Shown piece by piece: positions 27,739-34,782 of a stretch of DNA of 64,000 nucleotides (position 1 is the stretch's first letter; the number at the start of each line of letters is the position of its first letter). Position numbers and translations under genes: made by a program. The notes below the pieces were generated by a model. It had not been told where the DNA came from and did no database searches. It saw nothing but the letters and a program-made list of their open reading frames with translations. Location: contig NZ_FOLP01000001.1 in assembly GCF_900112425.1 (NCBI RefSeq), positions 62,001 to 126,000 on the forward strand. Direction: 5' to 3'. This DNA comes from Variovorax sp. OK212 (GTDB lineage Bacteria > Pseudomonadota > Gammaproteobacteria > Burkholderiales > Burkholderiaceae_C).

Positions 27739-29510
27739 GCTCCAAAGCCAACTCTCATCCGGGTCACGCGCCTCGCGGCGACTTCGCGCTCAACGCGCGC
27801 CTCATGCGCATCACCGTCATGGCCGCCGTCATCGGCGCCATCAGCACGGTGGCCGCGCGCGTGCTGCTCGACCTGATCCGCTTCTTCACCAACCTGTTCT
27901 TCTTCCAGACCTTCTCGCTGGCAGACCGCTCGCCCGCGGAGCACACGCTGGGCGCATGGGTGATCGTGGTGCCGGTGATCGGCGGGCTCATCGTCGGGCT
28001 GGTGGCGCGCTACGGCTCCGACAAGATCCGCGGCCACGGCATTCCCGAAGCCATCGAGGCAATCCTGTTCGGCAAGAGCAAGATGTCACCGAAGGTCGCG
28101 CTGCTCAAGCCGCTGTCCTCGGGCATCGTCATCGGCAGCGGCGGGCCGTTCGGCGCCGAGGGGCCGATCATCATGACCGGTGGCGCCATCGGCTCGCTGA
28201 TCGCGCAGCACTTCCACCTCACCGCGGCCGAGCGCAAGGCGCTGCTGGTGGCGGGTGCCACGGCCGGCATGACGGCGGTGTTCGGCACGCCGGTGGCCGC
28301 GGTGCTGCTGGCCGTCGAGCTGCTGCTGTTCGAGCTGCGCCCGCGCAGCCTGCTGCCGGTGGCCGTGGCCTGCGCGGTGGCGGGCTTCGCGCGGCCGCTG
28401 CTGATGGACCCGGGCCCGCTGTTCCCGCTGCAGACGGCCGTGCCCGGCCCGCTCGCCATGCTGTCGTGCGTGATCGCCGGCGTGCTGTGCGGCGCGCTGT
28501 CGGCGTCGCTGTCGATCTCGCTCTACAAGGTCGAGGACTGGTTCGGCAAGCTGCCGCTGCACTGGATGTGGTGGCCGGCCATCGGCGGCCTCGCGGTCGG
28601 CATCGGCGGCTACTTGCAGCCGCGCGCGCTGGGCGTGGGCTACGACGTCATCGGCGACCTGCTGCACAACCACCTGGCGCTGGGCGTGGTGCTCGCGCTG
28701 CTGGCGGTCAAGGCCGTCATCTGGGTCATCTCGCTGGGCTCGGGCACCTCGGGCGGCGTGCTGGCGCCGCTGCTGATGATGGGCGCGGGCCTGGGCGTGG
28801 TGCTCTCGCACGTGCTGCCGGGCAACGACCCGATGCTGTGGCCGCTGGTGTGCATGGCGGCCACGCTGGGCGGCGTGATGCGCGCGCCGCTCACCGCCAC
28901 CATCTTCGCCTTCGGGCTCACGCACGACAGCAACGCGCTGCTGCCGCTGCTGACCACCTCGGCCGTGGCCTACGGCTTCACGGTGCTCACGATGCGCCGC
29001 TCGATCCTCACCGAGAAGATCGCGCGCCGCGGGTACCACATCTACCGCGAGTACGGCATCGACCCGCTGGAGCGGCATTCGGTCGAAGAAGTGATGACGC
29101 GCGAGGTGCGCAGCATCGACGCCGCCATGCCCGTGGCCAGGGCGCTGTTCGAGTGCTTCGGCGAAGGCCAGGCGCACCGCGCGTTCCCGGTGCTGCGCAA
29201 CGGCGCGGTGATCGGCGTGGTCGACCGCGCGATGCTGGCCGCGCGGGGCAGCAGCGACCCGATCGCGACCGTGGGCGACGCCTGCGCCGACGCGCCGCTG
29301 TACTACGCGCTGCCGGGCGACAACTGCCGCGCCGTGGCCACGCGGCTGGCGCGCCACCGGCTCGAGCGGCTGCCGGTGGTGAAGGATGCCCACACGCTCG
29401 CGCTGGTCGGCATCGTGGCGCGCAGCGACCTCATCAAGCCGTCGCTCGCGCATTTCGACGAAGAGGAAAAGCGCGAGCGCATGCGCGGACTGCCGTGGCA
29501 GTCCACGTAG
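27735..29510 (+). CDS. ClC-type chloride channel/antiporter with CBS domains
   Basis: A 591-residue membrane protein of the voltage-gated chloride channel family. The selectivity motifs are GHGIPEA (the position usually held by Ser in GSGIP is His), GSGGPFGAEGP with the gating glutamate, and GSGTSGGVLAP. About ten to twelve helices occupy residues 22-425. The C-terminal 150 residues form two CBS domains (VMTREVRSIDAAMPVARAL, then LERLPVVKDA). It overlaps marR by four bases. It probably exchanges Cl- or another anion for protons; the altered first motif may change anion preference. Confidence 0.88.
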   Translation: MSSKANSHPGHAPRGDFALNARLMRITVMAAVIGAISTVAARVLLDLIRFFTNLFFFQTFSLADRSPAEHTLGAWVIVVPVIGGLIVGLVARYGSDKIRGHGIPEAIEAILFGKSKMSPKVALLKPLSSGIVIGSGGPFGAEGPIIMTGGAIGSLIAQHFHLTAAERKALLVAGATAGMTAVFGTPVAAVLLAVELLLFELRPRSLLPVAVACAVAGFARPLLMDPGPLFPLQTAVPGPLAMLSCVIAGVLCGALSASLSISLYKVEDWFGKLPLHWMWWPAIGGLAVGIGGYLQPRALGVGYDVIGDLLHNHLALGVVLALLAVKAVIWVISLGSGTSGGVLAPLLMMGAGLGVVLSHVLPGNDPMLWPLVCMAATLGGVMRAPLTATIFAFGLTHDSNALLPLLTTSAVAYGFTVLTMRRSILTEKIARRGYHIYREYGIDPLERHSVEEVMTREVRSIDAAMPVARALFECFGEGQAHRAFPVLRNGAVIGVVDRAMLAARGSSDPIATVGDACADAPLYYALPGDNCRAVATRLARHRLERLPVVKDAHTLALVGIVARSDLIKPSLAHFDEEEKRERMRGLPWQST

Positions 29511-29528
29511 GCGCCCACGGCTGAAGGG

Positions 29529-30539
29529 CTAGAAGCCCGCCAGCACCACCTTGCCCTGCGCCTTGCCGCTCTCGATGAGCGCGTGCGCGCGCCGAAGGTT
29601 GGCCGCGTTGATGGTGCCGAAGCTCGCGTTGGCCGTGGTGCGGATGCGGCCCGCGTCCACCAGCGCCGCCACTTCGGCCAGCAGCGCGCCCTGCTGGGCC
29701 ATGTCGGGCGTCTCGAAGCGCGAGCGCGCGAACATCATTTCCCAGTGCAGCGACAGGCTCTTGGTCTTCAGCGGCATGGCGTCGAGCAGCTTCATGTCGT
29801 CGATCACCGCGAGCTGGCCCTGGGGCTTCAGGCTTTCGATGATCTGCGCGCAGTGCTGCTCGGTCTGCGTGAGGCTGGCGACCATGTCGACCTCGCCGAT
29901 GCCGGCGGCCTTGAGCTCGGCCGCGAGCGGCCTGGAGTGGTCGATGACCGTGTGCGCGCCCAGCGCCAGGCACCACTCGCGTGTTTCGGCACGCGAGGCG
30001 GTGGCGACGACGCGCAACTTGGTGAGCTGGCGCGCGAGCTGGATCAGGATGGAGCCCACACCGCCCGCGCCGCCGGTGATCAGCAGCGTCTGGCCTTCGC
30101 CGCCGCCCTTGGGCACCCGCAGGCGGTCGAACAGCAGTTCGTACGCGGTGATGGTGGTCAGCGGCAGCGCGGCGGCCTGCGCGTCGTCGAGGCTCTTGGG
30201 CGCGAGGGCGGCAATGCGCTCGTCGACCGCGTGCAGCTCGGCGTTGGCGCCGGGGCGGATGATCGAGCCGGCGTAGTACACGCGGTCGCCGACCCGGAAG
30301 TTCTTCACGCCGCTGCCGATGGCCTCGACCGTGCCCACGGCGTCCCAGCCCAGCACCTTGGCCTGGCCGGCCTCGGGCGCGGCGTTCTTGCGGACCTTGG
30401 TGTCCACCGGGTTGACCGACACCGCCTTCACGCGCACCAGCAGGTCGCGCGCGCCGGCCACGGGGGCGGGCAGCTCGATGTCCTGCAGCGATTCGGGGTT
30501 GTCGATGGGGAGGGGCTGGTAGTAGCCGACGGCTTTCAT
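29529..30539 (-). CDS. Zinc-independent quinone oxidoreductase/alcohol dehydrogenase family protein
   Basis: MDR superfamily enzyme of 336 residues, of the group annotated as zinc-binding alcohol dehydrogenase family protein (YogA/QOR-like). It has the N-terminal GroES-like domain with VRVKAVSVNPVDTKVR and GWDAVGTVEAIGSGV, and the NADPH-binding LLITGGAGGVGSILIQLARQ. The zinc-ligand cysteines of true alcohol dehydrogenases are missing, so it is likely an NADPH-dependent quinone or enal reductase. The ATG is at 30539. The LysR gene is divergent across 108 bases and is the probable regulator. Confidence 0.88.
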   Translation of the reverse strand: MKAVGYYQPLPIDNPESLQDIELPAPVAGARDLLVRVKAVSVNPVDTKVRKNAAPEAGQAKVLGWDAVGTVEAIGSGVKNFRVGDRVYYAGSIIRPGANAELHAVDERIAALAPKSLDDAQAAALPLTTITAYELLFDRLRVPKGGGEGQTLLITGGAGGVGSILIQLARQLTKLRVVATASRAETREWCLALGAHTVIDHSRPLAAELKAAGIGEVDMVASLTQTEQHCAQIIESLKPQGQLAVIDDMKLLDAMPLKTKSLSLHWEMMFARSRFETPDMAQQGALLAEVAALVDAGRIRTTANASFGTINAANLRRAHALIESGKAQGKVVLAGF

Positions 30540-30647
30540 GGCGGGGACCTTTCAGGCGCTTCGGGGCGCTGCTTTCAATGACGATGCCTCGAATGTAGGA
30601 TCGCAAGGCTGGTTTGATAAGACGGGCTGAAACATCAACACTTTCAA

Positions 30648-31556
30648 ATGAAGATTGAAAATGTCTCCGATCTGCGGGTGCTGGTGCACACCGCGCGCGG
30701 CGGCACGCTGACCGCGGCCGCGCATGCGCTGGGCATCACGCCGGCGGCGGCCAGCGCCACGCTGAAGCGGGTGGAAGCGCAGCTGGGCGCGCGGCTGTTC
30801 GAGCGCTCGACGCGGGCGATGCGGCTCACGCCGCAGGGACAGACGCTGCTCGACTACGCAGTGCGGGCCTTCGAGCTGCTGGACGAGGGCGAGTCGCAGG
30901 TCACGGCGGACCGGGGCGGGCTGGTGGGCACGCTGCGCGTGGCCTCGCCGTCGGACCTCACGCGCAGCACGCTGCTGCCCTGGTTCGACGAGTTTCTGGC
31001 CCTGCATGCGGGGGTGCAGCTGTCGCTGTCGGTGGGCGACCGGCCGCTGGACGTGATGCGCGACGAGGTGGACGTGGCGCTGCGCTATGGCGCGCTGGCC
31101 GATTCGCGGCTGGTGGCGCGGCCGTTTGCGATGACGAATCCGGTGCTGACGGCATCGCCTGATTACTTGCGCCGCCATGGGGCGCCGAGGGTGCCGCAGG
31201 ACCTGGTGCAGCACAACTGCCTGACTTTCAATCGGTCGGGGCGGCGGCATCGGGTGTGGCGCTTTGGGCTGAATGGGCAGTGGAGCGAGGTGCGGGTGAA
31301 TGGGAACCGCAGCGTGGACGATGCCTCGCTGGCGCGGGAATGGACCGTGGCGGGGTACGGGATCTCGCTGAAGTCGGCGCTCGACGTGCGCGAGGATGTT
31401 CGGCAGGGGCGGCTTGTGCGGCTGTTGCCTGAGTGGGAGACGGAGCCTTATCCGTTGCATGCGCTGTTGCCCAGTGGGCGGTTTGTGCCGGCTCGGGTCA
31501 GGGCGTTTGTCGACTTTCTGGCGGTCAAGTTCGAGGCTTTGACTGCCGAGGCTTGA
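30648..31556 (+). CDS. LysR family transcriptional regulator
   Basis: A 302-residue LTTR. The N-terminal helix-turn-helix is clear (LTAAAHALGITPAAASATLKRVEAQLGARLFERSTR) and the substrate-binding domain follows from about residue 90 (GTLRVASPSDLTRSTLLPWFDEF). It is closest in style to the DNA-binding regulators set opposite oxidoreductase genes. Its position divergent to the quinone oxidoreductase suggests that it activates that gene. Its 3' end shows lower GC and runs into a tandem TTGAGTAG repeat. Confidence 0.9.
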   Translation: MKIENVSDLRVLVHTARGGTLTAAAHALGITPAAASATLKRVEAQLGARLFERSTRAMRLTPQGQTLLDYAVRAFELLDEGESQVTADRGGLVGTLRVASPSDLTRSTLLPWFDEFLALHAGVQLSLSVGDRPLDVMRDEVDVALRYGALADSRLVARPFAMTNPVLTASPDYLRRHGAPRVPQDLVQHNCLTFNRSGRRHRVWRFGLNGQWSEVRVNGNRSVDDASLAREWTVAGYGISLKSALDVREDVRQGRLVRLLPEWETEPYPLHALLPSGRFVPARVRAFVDFLAVKFEALTAEA

Positions 31557-31576
31557 GTAGTTGAGTAGTTGAGTAG
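31553..31576. repeat. Three tandem TTGAGTAG units
   Basis: Three perfect copies of an eight-base unit begin inside the lysR stop codon region and run into the gap. Similar eight-base arrays occur at 43046 and 53275 in this window. Confidence 0.9.
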
Positions 31577-32027
31577 CGGAGGCGTTGAGGCTGCTGGCCG
31601 GGACTCGCCCCGGCAGGCGACCTGCTTTCTTTTGCTTCGCCAAAAGAAAGTAGGCAAAGAAAAGGCGACCCCACTGTCCGCGTCCCTCCGCGCCCCTCCG
31701 CTTCGCTGCGGGCAACCTGCGGTGCTCACGTTTCGCGGGGTCTCGCAGAACTCGCTCCACTGCGTTGCGCTCGAACAGCTGCGAGCCCTGGTCCGCGAAA
31801 CCCTCCGCTCCTCGGCGCGGCCAGAGGGGCTGGGGAACCACCCGGGCCATCGCTTCGCTCGGCTTTCATTCAGGCCTTCGCTTCGCTCGGCTTCTCTGCT
31901 TTCATCCCGAGGCTTCGCTCGGCCTCGGTATTTACTCCCTCTCCCTCTGGGAGAGGGTTGGGGTGAGGGCATCGGCCTTCGAAACCGCCACTGCGTCGCC
32001 AGCCCCGCCGCCCCTCTGCTCACCTCC
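31577..32027. repeat. Gene-free mosaic of hairpin repeats
   Basis: No real gene is visible in about 450 bases. Elements seen: CTTTCTTTTG/CAAAAGAAAG at 31625-31650 (perfect ten-base stem, loop CTTCGC); a stretch with several copies of CTTCGCTCGGC-like units around 31855-31925; and CCCTCTCCC/GGGAGAGGG at 31937-31957 (perfect nine-base stem, three-base loop) followed by TTGGGGTGAGGGC. The last type and the first resemble dispersed intergenic repeats that I know from many beta- and gammaproteobacterial genomes. They may serve as terminators, RNA-stability elements or simply selfish repeats. Confidence 0.7.
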
Positions 32028-32825
32028 TCAAATCATCGGCGTCACCGCCCCATCCATCGCCACGATCGCCCCGGTCACATAACTCGCCTTCGCCGACGCC
32101 AGGAACACCACCATGTTGGCGATCTCTTCGGGCGTGGCGATGCGCCCGAGCGGCAGGCCGGCGGTGGCGCGCTTCAAGGCTTCGTCGGTGCCGATGCCGG
32201 CCAGCTTGGCGTCGGCCTTCATGCCTTCCTGCAGCCGCTCGGTCAGCGTGAGGCCGGGGTTCACGGCATTCACGCGCACGCCCTTGGCCGCATAGGCGGC
32301 GGCCATGCCGGCGCTCACGAGCATCAGCGCCGCGTTGGCCGCGCCGCCGGCCATGTGGACGGGGCTGGCCACCTTGCCGCCCTTGCCGATCACGTTGACG
32401 ATGGCGCCGCGGCCGCGCTCGCCCATGCGCTGGACCACGGGGTGGAGCATGTGGATGTAGGTGAAGTACTTGGCGTCCATCGCCTCGTGCCAGGAGGCGG
32501 CGGTCAGCTCGGCGGGCGTGGTGCGGCGCGCGGCGCCGGCCGAGTTGACGAGCACGTCGACGGGGCCGAAGGCCTGCTCGGCGGCGTCGAGCGCGGCCAC
32601 GGCGCTGGCCGGGTCCTTGAGGTCGGCCGCATGGACCGACACGCGGCCCTCGGCCTGCGCGAACGATTCGGCCAGGGTCTTGCGGCCCTGCTGCAGGTTG
32701 GCGAGGTCGCGCGAGACGAGGCTCACGCGCGCGCCTTCGCGCAGGAAGCCCAGCGCACAGGCCAGGCCGATGCCCTTGCTGCCGCCGGTGATGAGAACGT
32801 GCTGGTCCTGGAGCTGGAGGTCCAT
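32028..32825 (-). CDS. SDR family oxidoreductase with altered active site
   Basis: A 265-residue Rossmann-fold protein with the nucleotide motif ITGGSKGIGLA and the structural LVNSAG. The C-terminal half is normal (VRVNAVNPGLTLTERL, MVVFLASAKASYVTGAI). The catalytic YxxxK region instead reads PVHMAGGAANAALM, with His in place of Tyr and no Lys four residues later. It may use another mechanism or be a non-catalytic member. AAGGA precedes the ATG at 32825; the longer frame to 32873 has no site. It lies 108 bases after pgaD on the same strand, with no obvious link to polysaccharide synthesis. Confidence 0.85.
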   Translation of the reverse strand: MDLQLQDQHVLITGGSKGIGLACALGFLREGARVSLVSRDLANLQQGRKTLAESFAQAEGRVSVHAADLKDPASAVAALDAAEQAFGPVDVLVNSAGAARRTTPAELTAASWHEAMDAKYFTYIHMLHPVVQRMGERGRGAIVNVIGKGGKVASPVHMAGGAANAALMLVSAGMAAAYAAKGVRVNAVNPGLTLTERLQEGMKADAKLAGIGTDEALKRATAGLPLGRIATPEEIANMVVFLASAKASYVTGAIVAMDGAVTPMI

Positions 32826-32933
32826 GAAAGAGTCCTTGCCGTGATGAATGAGCTGAGGCGGCGATTGAAGCACCGCCGCGAAACCCCTGCACGGACGCGG
32901 CTGTGCAACGCCGCTCCAAGGACCGGAGCCCGG

Positions 32934-33515
32934 TCAGCGCCGCGCGGCGGCGCGCTGCAGCGGCTCGGGTTCCAGTGTGCCGGGCGCGGTGTCGGTGGCG
33001 TCGCGCAGGTGGCCGTTGTTGTCGTGGTGCACCAGCAGCTGGCGCGTGCGCTGCCAGGTCGACAGGCGCGCCGGCGGCACCTCGATGTACGAGGCCAGCG
33101 CGAACAGCGACGACTGTTCCTGCTCGGGCGGCGCCTCGCGCTGGTGCTGGCGGCGCCGCCATGGCGCCATCGCCAGCATCGACACCAGGATCACGCCGAT
33201 CACCACCGCGTACAGGCCCAGCAGGTGCAGCACCTCGGGCTGCGAGCGCGCGCCCAGCGCGTAGGGCCAGGCGTACCAGACCGCGCAGAACCAGATCGCG
33301 ATGGTGATGGCCGGGCGCAGCACGCGCAGCCACAGGTACATGGCCAGCGTGCGCTGCGGCGAGCGGCCGTTGCCGAAGGCGCGCAGCGAGATGCGCGCGG
33401 CGTCGATGATGGGCTCGTCCACCGCGGGCTGGCCCCACGAGCGCCGGCGGCTCGGCGGCGGGGTCTCGTTGCCTGCGTCGGGGAAGCGGCTGTGCGCGTG
33501 GTTCTCAGGGGGCAT
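32934..33515 (-). CDS. pgaD: PgaD, small subunit of poly-N-acetylglucosamine synthase
   Basis: A 193-residue inner-membrane protein with two central helices (around residues 65-85 and 95-117) between polar termini. Its place directly after pgaC, overlapping it by 11 bases, and the DEPIIDAARISL opening fit PgaD, which together with PgaC forms the c-di-GMP-activated synthase. Both termini are longer than in E. coli PgaD (137 residues), with a Pro/Arg-rich N-terminal extension of about 30 residues and a long C-terminal tail. Confidence 0.85.
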   Translation of the reverse strand: MPPENHAHSRFPDAGNETPPPSRRRSWGQPAVDEPIIDAARISLRAFGNGRSPQRTLAMYLWLRVLRPAITIAIWFCAVWYAWPYALGARSQPEVLHLLGLYAVVIGVILVSMLAMAPWRRRQHQREAPPEQEQSSLFALASYIEVPPARLSTWQRTRQLLVHHDNNGHLRDATDTAPGTLEPEPLQRAAARR

Positions 33516-34782
33516 CGGAAACTCCTCGGTCGGGGCTCGTCCACACCGCGCGCTTGCCGCGCCGGCGTATCAGGGCCTTGGGAAGGGCGATGACGGTGGT
33601 CGCCATCGTGATGGTCCAGAAAGCGATCGGGTACCAGATCGTTCCGGCGAAATAGCGCATCAGGTCGCGGTCGTAGCGGCGGTCGATCCACAGGCTCAGC
33701 AGCATCTGCAGGATGCAGGTCATGGCCAGCAGCGTGCCCTGCCAGTGCGGCAGCAGCGCCGAGTGCCACGACGAGTCCGGCGGCAGGAAGGGGCGCGCCA
33801 GGCTCACCGCCAGCACCACGGCCATGGCATAGGCCCACACCACGCTGGTCATGTACTCCACGTAGATGAGCCACATGCGCCAGTTGCGCGGGCGCAATAT
33901 GCGGCCGGTGTAGCGCAGCATGGTCTGGATGCCGCCGATGGCCCAGCGCTGGCGCTGCTTCCACAGGCCGCGCAAGGTCTCGGGCATCAGGATCCAGCAC
34001 AGCGCGCGCGGCTCGAAGCGCAGCTGCCAGCCGCCGAGCTGGAGCTTCCAGCTCATGTCGATGTCCTCGGTGAGCACGTCGGGGCTCCAGAAGCCCACGT
34101 CGAGCACCGCGCGGCGGCGGAACATGGCAATCACGCCCGACACCGTGAACAGCGTGCCCACCAGCTGCTGCGAGCGCTTGATGAGGCCGATGATGGAAGA
34201 GAACTCGCCCACCTGCATGCGCCCGAGCAGCGTGGTGCGCGTGCGGATGCGCGGGTTGCCCGTGACCGCGCCGATGCGCTCGGACGCCAGCATGGGCTGC
34301 AGCATCCAGGCGATGGCGTCCTCGTCGATCAGCGCGTCGCCGTCGATGCCCAGGATGTACTCGCCGCGCGCGAGCTGGCAGGCGGTGTTCAGGCCGACCG
34401 CCTTGCCCTGGTTGCTGGCGTTGTGGATCACGCGCAGGCGCTTGTATTCCCGGGTCATCTCGTCGAGCAGCTCGCCGGTGCCGTCGGTGCTGCCGTCGTT
34501 CACGGCAATGACTTCGTAGTGCGGGTAGCGCGTGCGCATCAGCTGCTCGATCACCTCGCGCAGGTGCGGCGCCTCGTTGAAGCAGGGCACCACCACCGTC
34601 ACCAGCGGCTGCGAGGGCAGCAGCGCGAGCGGGTTCACGTCGACGTCGCGCTTGCGCTCGAACACCCACGCATGCGAGAGGCCGCCGGCCATCCACACGT
34701 AGGCCATGAAGAAGGGGTAGTAGAAGACGAAGCCGAACAGCAGCGTGGGCAGCGTGTGCGCGAGGAACTGGGTGGAGGTCAT
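33505..34782 (-). CDS. pgaC: PgaC, poly-beta-1,6-N-acetylglucosamine synthase
   Basis: Processive GT2 glycosyltransferase of 425 residues polymerising UDP-GlcNAc. It has two N-terminal helices, the cytoplasmic catalytic domain with VAVNDGS-type nucleotide binding, the DGDALID metal site, TEDIDMSWKLQ and the QRQRW motif of processive enzymes, and three to four C-terminal helices. The ATG at 34782 overlaps the pgaB stop (ATGA). The gene order A-B-C-D matches the E. coli operon. Confidence 0.95.
   Translation of the reverse strand: MTSTQFLAHTLPTLLFGFVFYYPFFMAYVWMAGGLSHAWVFERKRDVDVNPLALLPSQPLVTVVVPCFNEAPHLREVIEQLMRTRYPHYEVIAVNDGSTDGTGELLDEMTREYKRLRVIHNASNQGKAVGLNTACQLARGEYILGIDGDALIDEDAIAWMLQPMLASERIGAVTGNPRIRTRTTLLGRMQVGEFSSIIGLIKRSQQLVGTLFTVSGVIAMFRRRAVLDVGFWSPDVLTEDIDMSWKLQLGGWQLRFEPRALCWILMPETLRGLWKQRQRWAIGGIQTMLRYTGRILRPRNWRMWLIYVEYMTSVVWAYAMAVVLAVSLARPFLPPDSSWHSALLPHWQGTLLAMTCILQMLLSLWIDRRYDRDLMRYFAGTIWYPIAFWTITMATTVIALPKALIRRRGKRAVWTSPDRGVSDAP

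Noticed and set aside
31553..31576. Possible CRISPR or phage attachment site at the TTGAGTAG repeats
   Set aside because: Units are contiguous without spacers and there are no cas, integrase or tRNA genes nearby.
31569..33593. 674-codon plus-strand frame across the repeat mosaic and SDR/pgaD genes
   Set aside because: It is antisense to two genes with clear family matches and starts in repeats; the composition is shadow-like.
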